Source of the DNA: an uncultured Alphaproteobacteria bacterium
Lineage (GTDB): Bacteria; Pseudomonadota; Alphaproteobacteria; HIMB59; GCA-002718135
Assembly (NCBI GenBank): GCA_902514875.1
Contig: CABXSY010000005.1
Location: 1-64,000, forward strand
Length of the DNA stretch: 64,000 bases
Reading direction: 5' to 3'
Of this stretch, positions 1-10,420 are shown piece by piece (position 1 is the stretch's first letter; each line of letters starts with the position of its first letter). The position numbers and the translations under genes are program-made. The notes below the pieces were generated by a model, which was not told the DNA's origin, made no database searches, and saw only the letters and a list, made by a program, of their open reading frames with translations.

Positions 1-740
1 ATATCTTGGTTATTAATACTGTTAGAAATAAAATATTTTTTTAATGAAATTCTGCTTAATATAGATTCTACTTTACTATCCTGTAATGCATGTATTCGAT
101 AATTCATTAATTTATCTTTCAACCAAACAATGGTTCCTTTTTCTAATAAATTTGAGAGAAATATTACGTCGCTATGTTTTCCAGCATCAATTTCAGTAAA
201 ACTAATATTTTTTATATACTTAGTTTTGTAAATATATGAAGGGAATGGACATATTCCATCACTTCCAGTTAAAAAACTTTTTAAGAAAAGATATTTATTT
301 TTAAACTCTATGTTATTATTATAATAATGACTTTTTTTCTTTGTTAAAATGTTATTTTTTATTAAATTAGCATTTGTACCAATAGCTACTGCGGAAGGAT
401 ATTTTAATATCGCAATAGAAACTTTCTTAAAGTAATCTTGAGAAATATAATCGTCATCATGGAAAATAATCGTATAGTCATATTCACTTTCAGAGAGAAC
501 CATATCGTAATGTTGATTGGCAGTAAGAGTTCCGCTTCTCTCAATATACTTAAAATTAATTAAATCTAAGTTAGCAAACTTATCAAAATACAATTTAATT
601 TTATTATTATTAGAGTTGTCAGATATTTTTAAATATATATGCTTTTCTTTTCTTAAAATATTAAATAAAATTAAAAAACTTTCTTGTAGATAATCTAATC
701 TGTTCCTGGCTAATATAACTAACTCTATTTTAAAATACAT
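1..740 (-). CDS. Glycosyltransferase family 2 (C-terminus beyond window start)
   Basis: Manual reverse-strand translation MYFKIELVILARNRLDYLQESF...YTIIFHDDDYIS...; open to the window edge, GT-A-like N-terminus and DDD-type motif. Confidence 0.75.
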   Translation of the reverse strand, partial: MYFKIELVILARNRLDYLQESFLILFNILRKEKHIYLKISDNSNNNKIKLYFDKFANLDLINFKYIERSGTLTANQHYDMVLSESEYDYTIIFHDDDYISQDYFKKVSIAILKYPSAVAIGTNANLIKNNILTKKKSHYYNNNIEFKNKYLFLKSFLTGSDGICPFPSYIYKTKYIKNISFTEIDAGKHSDVIFLSNLLEKGTIVWLKDKLMNYRIHALQDSKVESILSRISLKKYFISNSINNQD

Positions 741-746
741 ATTTTT

Positions 747-823
747 TGGTAGCGGAGGAGGGATTTGAACCCCCGACATCACGAATATGAGCCGTGCGCT
801 CTGACCAACTGAGCTACTCCGCC
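747..823 (-). tRNA. tRNA-Met (CAU), CCA encoded
   Basis: GGCGGAGTAGCTCAGTTGGTCAGAGC...CACGG-CTCATAT-TCGTG...TTCAAAT...CTCCGCTACCA folds as a cloverleaf; anticodon CAU; looks like the elongator type rather than Ile2. Confidence 0.92.
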
Positions 824-835
824 AATATAAAAATT

Positions 836-1171
836 TTAAATACTAAAAGACTCTCCACATCCACAAGTATTTTTCTCGTTTGGGTTCTCAAAAACAAATC
901 TAGAAGAAAGTTTATCGTTTTTATAATCCATTGTTGATCCTAATAAAAACATAGTAGCTTTTGGATCAATTAAAACTTTTGCACCGTCCTGAATTATTAC
1001 CTCAAAATTTTTCAAATCAGCAGAATTACCAAAATCTAATTTGTATGAATACCCACTGCATCCAGACTTATCAACTCCTATAACTACTGAGTCCATGCCA
1101 TCAGGAGCATTGGACATAATAGTTTTAATTTGATCAGTCGCATTTGTGGTTATAGATAGCAAGTTATTCAT
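836..1171 (-). CDS. sufA: HesB/IscA-family iron-sulfur assembly protein (SufA/ErpA-like)
   Basis: Conserved GCSGYSY and CGCGESF motifs; in suf operon. Confidence 0.88.
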   Translation of the reverse strand: MNNLLSITTNATDQIKTIMSNAPDGMDSVVIGVDKSGCSGYSYKLDFGNSADLKNFEVIIQDGAKVLIDPKATMFLLGSTMDYKNDKLSSRFVFENPNEKNTCGCGESFSI

Positions 1172-1190
1172 AATTCTCTTATAAATTAAT

Positions 1191-1577
1191 TTAAAAAATA
1201 TCTAAAGCAAGTTTTGCTTCTTCAGACATTAAATCCTTATCCCACTTTGGATACCAAACTAAAGAAACTTCAATTGAATTTAGATTTGATAATTTTTCAA
1301 CTGATTTTCCTACACTTTCGGGCATAGTTCCTGCAACAGGGCAGTTTGGGTTAGTTAAGGTCATTTTAATTTTAATGTCGTTATTATCATTAATCTTAAT
1401 TTCATATATTAAACCTAAATCATATAAGTTGACTGGTATTTCAGGATCAACGACAGTCTTAATACAATCTATGACTTGTTTTTCATTAATTTTAGTGGTT
1501 ATGTTTAAATTGTTGAATTTTTTTATATAACTTGTGTTTTTATCTGGTAAGAAATCTTTAAGTTGTTTTTCTTCCAT
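1191..1577 (-). CDS. sufT: SufT, DUF59/MIP18 family
   Basis: VVDPEIPVNLYDLGLIYEI...MTLTNPNCPVAGTMPE motif; suf context. Confidence 0.88.
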   Translation of the reverse strand: MEEKQLKDFLPDKNTSYIKKFNNLNITTKINEKQVIDCIKTVVDPEIPVNLYDLGLIYEIKINDNNDIKIKMTLTNPNCPVAGTMPESVGKSVEKLSNLNSIEVSLVWYPKWDKDLMSEEAKLALDIF

Positions 1578-1580
1578 TAG

Positions 1581-2777
1581 TTACAATAAGATTTTTGTTA
1601 TTTCATGAATGCTATCTACTAAATAATCAACATCATCTTTTGAATTGTATACTCCGAATGAGATTCTAGAAGTTCCAGTGACATTAAAATGTTTCATAAG
1701 AGGTTGGCAACAATGATGTCCTGTTCTTATTGCTATGTTTTTTTTATCTAACATGGCGCCTAAATCAGAATTATGAATACCATGAAAATTAAAAGAAATT
1801 ATAGCACCTTTGTTTTTATTTGATCCATATATTTTTATATTGTTGAATTTTGAAAGTTTTTCAAAAGCGTAATCATGCAGTTTCATTTCATGATCATAGA
1901 TAACACTTGGATCAACTTCATTCATAAAATTTAATGCAGATGAAAATCCAATAACTGGAGCAATAGGAGGAGTACCTGCCTCAAATTTTTCGTAACCATT
2001 TGCATATGTACTTTTATCAATATCTACATCTTGGATCATTTGCCCTCCTCCCTGGTAAGGAGTAAATTCATCTATCCACTTATCTTTCATATACAGTACA
2101 CCAAGACCTGAAGGGCCATACATTTTATGTGCAGAAAAAACATAAAAATCAGGATTTAAATCTTTTAGATCTACTTTTTTATGAGGTGCAAATTGACAAC
2201 CATCCAACAGTAGAGGTATATTATTTTTTTTTGCACTTTCTTTTACTTTATCAAAATTAGTTATTGATCCTGTAACATTTGACATGTGGGTTAATGTAAT
2301 TAATTTAGTTTTTGAGTTAATTTTATCATTTAATTCATCATAATTAATTTCACTATTTTCGTTTAGTCCAAGAGGAACAATTTTTATTTTTTTTTCAATT
2401 AAATGCCAAGGTATCAAATTAGCATGATGTTCAAGATAACTTAAGATTATTTCGTCACCATCTTCTAAAAATCTTTTAGAAATACAAGATGCTATTAGAT
2501 TTATACCCTCAGTCGCACTTTTTACAAAAATAATATTTTTTTCAGATGTATTTAAATAATCTGCTATTTTTTTCCGTGCATCTTCAAATTTTTTTGTTAA
2601 CTTTGAACTTAATTCATAATTACCTCTATGAATATTTGCATATTCATTAGTATAACAATTATTTGTAGCTTCAATCATTTCGTCAACTTTTAATGCTGAA
2701 GCTGCCGTATCTAAAAAAACTAGGTTGTGATTTTTTTTGAATACAGGAAATTTTGATTTTAAGCTTGAAATATTCAT
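1581..2777 (-). CDS. sufS: Cysteine desulfurase SufS
   Basis: FLDTAASALK, FSAHKMYGPSGLGVLY, TGHHCCQPLM. Confidence 0.96.
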   Translation of the reverse strand: MNISSLKSKFPVFKKNHNLVFLDTAASALKVDEMIEATNNCYTNEYANIHRGNYELSSKLTKKFEDARKKIADYLNTSEKNIIFVKSATEGINLIASCISKRFLEDGDEIILSYLEHHANLIPWHLIEKKIKIVPLGLNENSEINYDELNDKINSKTKLITLTHMSNVTGSITNFDKVKESAKKNNIPLLLDGCQFAPHKKVDLKDLNPDFYVFSAHKMYGPSGLGVLYMKDKWIDEFTPYQGGGQMIQDVDIDKSTYANGYEKFEAGTPPIAPVIGFSSALNFMNEVDPSVIYDHEMKLHDYAFEKLSKFNNIKIYGSNKNKGAIISFNFHGIHNSDLGAMLDKKNIAIRTGHHCCQPLMKHFNVTGTSRISFGVYNSKDDVDYLVDSIHEITKILL

Positions 2778-4000
2778 TTTACTTTACTTAAGTATCTTAC
2801 TAACTTCTTTTGTATTATTTCAGACATTTGTTCATTATCAATACTACTTAATTCTTCATTAATAAATGAAGATATCAATATTTTAGTTGCTGCTATTTTA
2901 CTCATACCTCTAGATCTAAGATAAAAAATAGCATTTTCATCTATTGGTCCAATGGTTGAGCCATGACTACATTTTACATCGTCAGCATATATTTTTAATT
3001 CAGGTTTAGAAAAATATGTTGCATTATCAGACAAAAGTATGCCTTTACTGAGCTGATATCCCTCTGTTTTTTGCGCCACTTGATCTACATGAGTGTTACT
3101 AAAGTATGTTGCTTTAGCACGATCGTTCAAAATACCTTTATAAACTTGATTACTTTTACAATCCTCAGCTAAATGCTTAACAAATGTTTTGTTGTTAGAT
3201 GTGTTATTATCTTTTAGAAAAAATACTCCCTGTAAATCAACTTCTGAGTTAGTTTCTACCAGCTCTGAATAATGAAAATTTCTTACGTAACCTTCTGAAA
3301 AATTATACACTTTTTGATTGTAAGTGGAATTTTTTTTACATGAAGAATGACTTGTTACTATTAAACTGTGATTGGGAGAATTGTCTTGAATTAAGAAATG
3401 GTTCAAATGAGAATTTTTTTCTAATTTAATTACATTTAATATATTTGAAGTAGAATTATTTTTATTTTCATATTCTTCAATAAGATTTAGAGAGGACCCT
3501 TCCTCACAAATATAATTATTTTTTTGGAAAGTAGTTAAGTCGTCATCAGTGATAATGTTTGATATTTTAATTTTAATGTTATTATTTTTTTTTATAACAA
3601 TTTTAAAACCACTGTTTAAAAATAATGAATTTAGATTTACAAAATGATCATTTTTATCAATTGTATCATTTTTAGTAAAATCATTATAATCTTCAACTAA
3701 AATTTTTGAAATTTCAATTTTATCATCTTTAAAACTTGAGCACTGACCATTTACAGAAACTATTGAGTAACTATTTTCATGATTATTATTAATTACTGAT
3801 GTTTCTTCAGGGATAAGATACTTGTACTTAAAATCTATAAAGTTTTTAGGATTTACATTTTTTAAACTTTCATTATTTTTTCTATCAAAACTATCATTTT
3901 CAAAATTGTATATTAATTTTTCTCTATGATTTTGAACCTCTTTGTTTTGTGAAAAAAAAATATTATTACTATTTTTTAAATAATTATCTTGGATATTCAT
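2774..4000 (-). CDS. sufD: Fe-S cluster assembly protein SufD
   Basis: C-terminal KCSHGSTIGPIDENAIFYLRSRGM; between sufC and sufS. Confidence 0.92.
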   Translation of the reverse strand: MNIQDNYLKNSNNIFFSQNKEVQNHREKLIYNFENDSFDRKNNESLKNVNPKNFIDFKYKYLIPEETSVINNNHENSYSIVSVNGQCSSFKDDKIEISKILVEDYNDFTKNDTIDKNDHFVNLNSLFLNSGFKIVIKKNNNIKIKISNIITDDDLTTFQKNNYICEEGSSLNLIEEYENKNNSTSNILNVIKLEKNSHLNHFLIQDNSPNHSLIVTSHSSCKKNSTYNQKVYNFSEGYVRNFHYSELVETNSEVDLQGVFFLKDNNTSNNKTFVKHLAEDCKSNQVYKGILNDRAKATYFSNTHVDQVAQKTEGYQLSKGILLSDNATYFSKPELKIYADDVKCSHGSTIGPIDENAIFYLRSRGMSKIAATKILISSFINEELSSIDNEQMSEIIQKKLVRYLSKVK

Positions 4001-4740
4001 TACAGGAATTTTTGAAATCCATCTTTTTCTATTTCAGCAGCAATTTCGGAACCTCCTGATTTGACAACAGAACCATTTACCATAACGTGTACATAATCTG
4101 GCTTAATATAATCTAAAAGTTTTTGATAATGAGTAATGATCAAAAATGAATTATTTTTTGTTTTGAGTTTGTTAACCCCATCAGTAACAATTTTAAGAGC
4201 ATCAATGTCAAGTCCTGAGTCAGTTTCATCTAGTATAGCAAGTTCTGGGTTAAGAATACTCATTTGTAAAATTTCGTAACGTTTTTTTTCTCCTCCAGAA
4301 AATCCTGTATTAACTGACCGTTTGAGCATATCAATATTTATACCTAAATCACTAGCTTTTGATTTTAAAAGCTTAGCAAATGATAAATTATCAATTTCTT
4401 CTTCGTTCATACGTTTTCTTTTTGAATTAATTGCAGAATGTAAAAATGGAGTAATATTTACTCCAGGTATTTCAACTGGATATTGAAAAGCCAAAAACAA
4501 TCCTTCTTGTGCTCTTTCTTCAATATTTAAATCAAATAGATCGTTATCTTTGAAATTAATTTTGCCATTTAAGATTTCATAATCCTCTTTACCTGCTAGA
4601 ACGTTTGCTAATGTGCTTTTACCAGATCCATTTGGACCCATAATTGCATGCACTTCCCCCTTATTAATATTCAAGTTAAGCCCCTTAAGGATATTTTTAT
4701 TTTCAATTTTTACAGATAGATCTTTTATTTCTAAAAACAT
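4000..4740 (-). CDS. sufC: Fe-S assembly ATPase SufC
   Basis: Walker A GPNGSGKSTL, FSGGEKKR; start placed at MFLEIKDLSV (4740), just after the sufB stop, not the longer ORF start. Confidence 0.95.
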   Translation of the reverse strand: MFLEIKDLSVKIENKNILKGLNLNINKGEVHAIMGPNGSGKSTLANVLAGKEDYEILNGKINFKDNDLFDLNIEERAQEGLFLAFQYPVEIPGVNITPFLHSAINSKRKRMNEEEIDNLSFAKLLKSKASDLGINIDMLKRSVNTGFSGGEKKRYEILQMSILNPELAILDETDSGLDIDALKIVTDGVNKLKTKNNSFLIITHYQKLLDYIKPDYVHVMVNGSVVKSGGSEIAAEIEKDGFQKFL

Positions 4741-4741
4741 A

Positions 4742-6193
4742 TCACCCAACACTTCCCTCAAGAGAAATAGATACAAGTTTTTGTGCTTCAACAGCAAATT
4801 CCATTGGAAGTTCTTGTAAAACTTGCTTGCAGAAACCGTTAACTATTAATGAAACTGCTTCTTCATGACTTAGACCTCTTTGTCTGCAATAATAAAGTTG
4901 GTCTTCATTTATTTTAGAAGTCGAAGCTTCGTGTTCAATAACAGCTGTGTTATTTTTTGAATCAATATAGGGTACAGTGTGTGCTCCACATTGATTTCCT
5001 ACTAACAAAGAATCACATTGTGTATAATTTCTTGCTTTTTCAGCCTTCCTTAGAAAAGAAACTTCACCTCTGTAGGTATTTTGAGATTTACCTAGGGAAA
5101 TACCTTTAGATATAATTTTACTTTTAGTATTTTTGCCAATGTGAGTCATTTTTGTGCCTGTATCAGCTTGTTGAAAATTATTAGTTATTGCTACAGAATA
5201 AAACTCACCAATCGAATTATCACCTTTTAAAATACAACTAGGATATTTCCATGTGATAGCAGAGCCAGTCTCTACTTGTGTCCAAGATATCTTACTATTT
5301 TTACCAGCACAAAGACCTCTTTTAGTAACAAAATTATAAATACCACCTTTTCCATCCTCATCTCCTGGATACCAATTTTGAACAGTTGAATATTTTATTT
5401 CCGCATCTTCTAATGCGATTAATTCTACATTTGCTGCATGTAATTGATTATCATCTCTTTTAGGAGCGGTACAACCTTCTAGGTAGCTAACATAGCTACC
5501 TTTATCAGCAATAATTAGAGTCCTCTCAAATTGGCCAGTATTTTCTGCGTTAATTCTAAAATATGTAGATAGCTCCATAGGACATTTAATACCTTCTGGA
5601 ATGTATACAAAAGATCCATCAGTGAATACAGCAGAGTTTAATGCTGAAAAAGAATGATCTCCAGCAGGAATAACTGAACCTAAATATTTTTTAATTAAAT
5701 CTGGATGTTTTTGGATAGCTTCACCTATAGAGCAAAAAATTATTCCAAGCTTCTCTAATTCTCCTTTATAAGTTGTTGCAACCGAAACGCTATCAAATAC
5801 AACATCTACGGCAACTCCAGCTAAAACTTTTTGCTCCTCTAGAGGAATGCCAAGTTTATTGTATGTCTCTATAAGCTTTGGGTCTACTTCACTTAAATCT
5901 TTGGGCTTCTTATCAAAACCTTTTGGGGCGGAGTAATAGTAGATATCTTGATAATCTATTTCAGGAAAATTAAGATTTGCCCATTTTGGCTCTTTCATTT
6001 TTTTCCATTTTGAAAATGCTTTTAATCTCCATTCAAGCATCCAATCTGGCTCATTCTTTTTTGACGAAATAAATTTTATGATATCTTCGTTTAATCCTTT
6101 TTTTGGCTTTTCTTCATCTATTTCTGTAACGAAGCCATACTTGTACTTGTTTTTACTGTAAGAATCTAACGTATTTAGTGTTTCTGAGTTCAC
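4742..6193 (-). CDS. sufB: Fe-S cluster assembly protein SufB
   Basis: [17 protein letters not shown]..., [22 protein letters not shown]. Confidence 0.96.
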   Translation of the reverse strand: MNSETLNTLDSYSKNKYKYGFVTEIDEEKPKKGLNEDIIKFISSKKNEPDWMLEWRLKAFSKWKKMKEPKWANLNFPEIDYQDIYYYSAPKGFDKKPKDLSEVDPKLIETYNKLGIPLEEQKVLAGVAVDVVFDSVSVATTYKGELEKLGIIFCSIGEAIQKHPDLIKKYLGSVIPAGDHSFSALNSAVFTDGSFVYIPEGIKCPMELSTYFRINAENTGQFERTLIIADKGSYVSYLEGCTAPKRDDNQLHAANVELIALEDAEIKYSTVQNWYPGDEDGKGGIYNFVTKRGLCAGKNSKISWTQVETGSAITWKYPSCILKGDNSIGEFYSVAITNNFQQADTGTKMTHIGKNTKSKIISKGISLGKSQNTYRGEVSFLRKAEKARNYTQCDSLLVGNQCGAHTVPYIDSKNNTAVIEHEASTSKINEDQLYYCRQRGLSHEEAVSLIVNGFCKQVLQELPMEFAVEAQKLVSISLEGSVG

Positions 6194-6229
6194 ACTATCT
6201 CATCTAATTCATTAATTGAAAAAATCTAG

Positions 6230-6248
6230 TTAATTCAACAAGAATTAA
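6230..6248. promoter_or_regulatory. Hyphenated inverted repeat TTAATTC-aacaa-GAATTAA upstream of sufB; possible operator
   Basis: Perfect 7-bp arms, 5-nt spacer, in the 79-bp mnmA-sufB gap; function unproven. Confidence 0.3.
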
Positions 6249-6272
6249 GCAAATTTAGAACTGATTTTAAAT

Positions 6273-7367
6273 TTATGAAGTAATCCAACCACCACCAAGT
6301 AATTGGTCATTTTTATAAAATACACAAGCTTGCCCAGGAGAAGTTTTATCTAATTCATTTTTAAATGTAAAAGTTCCGTAATCACTATAAATATCAAGAG
6401 TTCCTGGTAAATCCTCTTGAGTAGATCGAATTTTTGCAGAACAATCAAGTCCTTTGGGAAGAATATTGCCTCCTAACCAATTGATATTTTTAAAATTGAT
6501 AACATTTTTCTTCAATTTTGCTTTTGTACCTAAAGTAATTGAGTTTTGATCTTTATTAATATCTATTACGTATAAAGCTTCTTTTGAACCACTTATACCA
6601 ATACCTTTTCTTTGACCAATTGTGTAATTACTAATACCGATGTGAGTTCCAAGAATATTATTATTAATGTCGTATATTATACCTTTTTTGTTTGCACTCG
6701 GATTTAAGTTATTAACAAGATCTCTATAAGAATCAGATGTTACAAAACATATATCTTGACTATCAGGCTTATCACTAACACTTAAGTTATATTTTTTAGC
6801 TAATAGTCTAATTTCAGATTTTTTAAAATCACCTAGTGGAAATCTAACATAATTCAGTTGCTCTTGTAATGTTGAAAACAGAAAAAAACTTTGATCTTTT
6901 GAAAAATCTTTAGCTTTATGTAAACTTGCATTGTTTAAAGATCCTTTTCTTATTGCGTAATGACCTGTTGCTAACGCATCTGCTCCAATTTTTTTTGCCT
7001 CATTAAGTAAATCTGAAAATTTTACTGTTTCATTACACTTAACACAAGGTAAAGGAGTTTCACCGTTTGCATAAGAATCGACGAAGTTGCTGATTACTCC
7101 ATCAAAAAATTTACCTTGATAATCAAGTACTATATGTTCAAAATCATTGATAAGAGCAACATTTTTAGCATCTTCAATATCAATACCAGCACAACAGGAT
7201 TTACTCTTAGATATGTTAGTATTGTTATATAACTTTAGTGTAATGCCAATTACATCATAGCCTTGTTTTTTTAGCATAACAGCAGCAACTGAACTATCTA
7301 CGCCACCAGACATAGCTACCACAACTTTTGTTTCTTTTTCTGACTTATCAAAACCAAGAGAATTCAT
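6273..7367 (-). CDS. mnmA: tRNA-specific 2-thiouridylase MnmA
   Basis: AMSGGVDSSVAAVMLKKQGYDVIG, DSQDICF, GQRKGIGI. Confidence 0.95.
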   Translation of the reverse strand: MNSLGFDKSEKETKVVVAMSGGVDSSVAAVMLKKQGYDVIGITLKLYNNTNISKSKSCCAGIDIEDAKNVALINDFEHIVLDYQGKFFDGVISNFVDSYANGETPLPCVKCNETVKFSDLLNEAKKIGADALATGHYAIRKGSLNNASLHKAKDFSKDQSFFLFSTLQEQLNYVRFPLGDFKKSEIRLLAKKYNLSVSDKPDSQDICFVTSDSYRDLVNNLNPSANKKGIIYDINNNILGTHIGISNYTIGQRKGIGISGSKEALYVIDINKDQNSITLGTKAKLKKNVINFKNINWLGGNILPKGLDCSAKIRSTQEDLPGTLDIYSDYGTFTFKNELDKTSPGQACVFYKNDQLLGGGWITS

Positions 7368-7423
7368 ATATTTAAAATATCTATATTTACAAAATCATAT
7401 AACTTCAATATTAGCTTTATCAA

Positions 7424-8068
7424 ATGGTAGATTTATTAATCCCAGGACCTGATGGAAAGTTAGAAGCAAAATATTCTCACAATAATAGAGATGACTCACC
7501 AATAGTAATATTGTTACATCCTGATCCATCCAAAGGTGGCACAATGCATACAAAAATTATATTTAAAATGTATAAGATTTTTATAAAAGCAGGATTTTCG
7601 ACAATTAGATTTAACTTTAGGGGAGTTGGTAAGAGTGAAGGTGTTTATGATGATGGTGAGGGAGAACTAAGTGATGCAGCATGTGTTTTAGATTGGCTAC
7701 AGCAATACAATACTAATTCAAAAATATGCTGGGTTGCTGGATTTTCATTTGGTGCATGGATTGCGATGCAACTTTTAATGAGAAGACCAGAAATAAATGG
7801 ATTTGTTAGTATCTCTCCTCCAGCTAATTTAAGGGATTTTAGTTTTTTAGCACCTTGTCCTTCTTCGGGTTTAATTGTGCATGGAGATAAGGATAATATT
7901 GCTTCGTTTGACTCAACCAAAATCCTTGTTGAAAAACTTCAACAACAAAAAAAAGTTGATATCAAATTTAAACCTATAAAAGGAGCAGATCATTTCTACG
8001 AAAGCTTTTCAAATGAATTTGAAAGCTCAATAATAGATTATATAAATCAAACAATTGAAATAAAATAA
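7424..8068 (+). CDS. Alpha/beta hydrolase
   Basis: LLHPDPSKGGTMHTKI, FNFRGVGKSEG, GFSFGAW motifs. Confidence 0.85.
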   Translation: MVDLLIPGPDGKLEAKYSHNNRDDSPIVILLHPDPSKGGTMHTKIIFKMYKIFIKAGFSTIRFNFRGVGKSEGVYDDGEGELSDAACVLDWLQQYNTNSKICWVAGFSFGAWIAMQLLMRRPEINGFVSISPPANLRDFSFLAPCPSSGLIVHGDKDNIASFDSTKILVEKLQQQKKVDIKFKPIKGADHFYESFSNEFESSIIDYINQTIEIK

Positions 8069-8074
8069 TTAATA

Positions 8075-9313
8075 ATGAAATTTAAATCAGATTTTTTAAA
8101 TGAAATTGATGCAAGAGGTTTTATATATCAAAACATAGATATTGAAAGTCTAGACCAAATAATTTTAAAAAATAAAATATCTGGTTACATTGGTTTTGAT
8201 ATTACTAGTGATAGTTTACACGTGGGGAGCTTAATTCAATTAATGCTTCTTCATTGGCTTGATTATTATGGCCATCAATCAATTGCGTTAATAGGTGGAG
8301 GAACTACATTAATTGGTGACCCCTCTGGAAAAGATAAAACTAGAAAAATATTAACTAAAATTCAAATTGATAAAAATATAAATAACATAGAAAAAACATT
8401 CAGTAGATTTATTAATCTAAATGAAAATTCTTTAATAATTAATAACTATGATTGGCTTTCAAGTTTAAATTATATTGATTTTCTTAGAGAGTTTGGTTCA
8501 AAAATAACTTTAAATAAAATGTTAACATTTGAGTCTGTGAAAAGCAGACTTGATCGAGAACAACCTTTAACAATTTTAGAATTTAATTATATGCTTTTGC
8601 AAGCATATGATTTTTTACATTTAAATAAAAATTATAATTGTATTTTACAGATGGGAGGATCAGATCAATGGGGAAACATATTAAGTGGTGTTGATTTAAT
8701 AAAAAAAATTAATAGCAAAAATTCATTTGGTATTACTTCTCCATTAATTACTAATAGTGATGGCTCTAAAATGGGAAAAACTGCTGATGGCGCAGTATGG
8801 CTTAATAGAGATAAAATCTCAAGCTTAGATTTTTTTCAATTTTGGAGAAACGTAAATGATAATGATGTTTCAAAATTCCTATATTTGTTTACTAAACTTC
8901 CTTTAAAAGAAATAGAAAAACTCTCAATTCTTAGAAACGAAGAGATAAATGAAGCAAAAAAAATATTAGCGTATGAAGTTACCAAACTTGTGAGAGGTAA
9001 AGAAGACGCTGATGAAGCCCTTGAAATTGCTAACAACATTTTTAATTCAAATATAATTGATGAGAGGCTACCAAATATTTCTGAAAAAAAATTAAATTTA
9101 GAAGATGAAATTTTTACAATTGTAGATGCTATAGATAAACTTGATCTTGTTAAAAGTAGAAGTGAAATTAAAAGATTAATTAAATCTGATGGTGTAAGAG
9201 TAAATGATGAATTATATAAAAATAACAATTTGTCACTTAAACAGTATGCTGAATTAAATGAAATAAAAATATCAATTGGTAAAAAGAAAATAGGAATTTT
9301 AAAAATACTATAA
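8075..9313 (+). CDS. tyrS: Tyrosine--tRNA ligase
   Basis: YIGFDITSDSLHVGSLIQL, GGSDQWGNI, DGSKMGKT, C-terminal S4-like domain. Confidence 0.97.
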   Translation: MKFKSDFLNEIDARGFIYQNIDIESLDQIILKNKISGYIGFDITSDSLHVGSLIQLMLLHWLDYYGHQSIALIGGGTTLIGDPSGKDKTRKILTKIQIDKNINNIEKTFSRFINLNENSLIINNYDWLSSLNYIDFLREFGSKITLNKMLTFESVKSRLDREQPLTILEFNYMLLQAYDFLHLNKNYNCILQMGGSDQWGNILSGVDLIKKINSKNSFGITSPLITNSDGSKMGKTADGAVWLNRDKISSLDFFQFWRNVNDNDVSKFLYLFTKLPLKEIEKLSILRNEEINEAKKILAYEVTKLVRGKEDADEALEIANNIFNSNIIDERLPNISEKKLNLEDEIFTIVDAIDKLDLVKSRSEIKRLIKSDGVRVNDELYKNNNLSLKQYAELNEIKISIGKKKIGILKIL

Positions 9314-9318
9314 AATTT

Positions 9319-10414
9319 TTAAATAGTAAGAGAATTTTCTAAAAAATTATTTATTTTTCCATCTAAAACATCATTTACATTAGAAGTTTCATACCCGCTT
9401 CTCAAATCTTTTATTAATTTATATGGATGTAAAACATACGATCTTATTTGATTACCCCAGCCAATATCTTTCTTGTCTTTATTTTTTATATTTTCACTTT
9501 CTTTTCTTTTTTGGAGTTCTAATTCGTAAATTCTTGATTTGATCATTTTCATAGCATTTGCTCTATTTTTATGTTGGGATCTGTCACTCTGACATTGAAC
9601 AACAATATTTGTTGGTAAATGTGTAATTCTTACTGCGCTATCAGTTTTGTTTACGTGTTGCCCCCCTGCTCCAGATGCCCTGTAAGTATCTATTCTCAAA
9701 TCACTTTCTCTAATTTCTATTTCAATTTTATCATCTATTTCTGGATAGATCCAAACACTTGCAAAGCTTGTATGCCTTCTTTTATTACTATCAAATGGTG
9801 AAATTCTTACAAGTCTATGAATGCCACTTTCCTTTTTCAACCATCCATAAGAGTAATTCATCACAATTTTTAGTGTACAAGATTTTATTCCTGCTTCCTC
9901 ACCACGCATTTCTTGTAATAAGATTACTTTACAATTATCTTGATTCTCTCCCCATCGTAAATACATTCTTTGCAAAATCTCAGCCCAATCCTGACTCTCA
10001 GTTCCTCCAGCACCCGCATGTATTTCTATAAATGCATTAAGGTGATCAGCTTCATCATTTAATAAATTTAAATATCGAATTTTTTCAGATAATTTTAAAG
10101 TCAATTCAACTTCATTTTTTAAATCATCTAATAATGATTGATCATTATCTTTTCTAATAAATTTATAAATTTCTTCATTTTCATCAAGTAATTTACTAAG
10201 CTTATTAAAGTCGCTGATTTTATCCTCAATTGCTTTTATGTCTTGAAAAATACTTTTTGCATCATTACTTTCCCAGATATTAGGATCTGAACTTTTAAGT
10301 TTTAAGTCTTCTAATTTATTTTTAAGAGAATTATAGTCAAACCCCCCTCCTTATAAGGTCAAAGTTTGATCTTATTTTCTTTAAGTTTTCTTCAATTAAA
10401 TCTATATTTTCCAT
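9319..10414 (-). CDS. prfB: Peptide chain release factor 2, programmed +1 frameshift
   Basis: Frame 0 from ATG at 10412-10414 (MENIDLIEENLKKIRSNFDLIRRGV-UGA, stop at 10337..10339), then +1 DYNSLKNKLEDLKLKSSDPNIWES...; GAGGTESQDW and SGAGGQHVNKTDSAVRITH motifs. Confidence 0.95.
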
Positions 10415-10420
10415 AAAGAT

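Noticed and set aside
4613-4819. Plus-strand 68-aa ORF overlapping sufC/sufB
   Set aside because: Lies wholly antisense to strongly conserved SufC/SufB coding; no independent support.
9319-10104. ORF-track prfB starting at 10104 as a truncated RF2
   Set aside because: N-terminal coding continues upstream in the same frame to the frameshift site and then in frame 0 to the ATG at 10414; the gene is complete.
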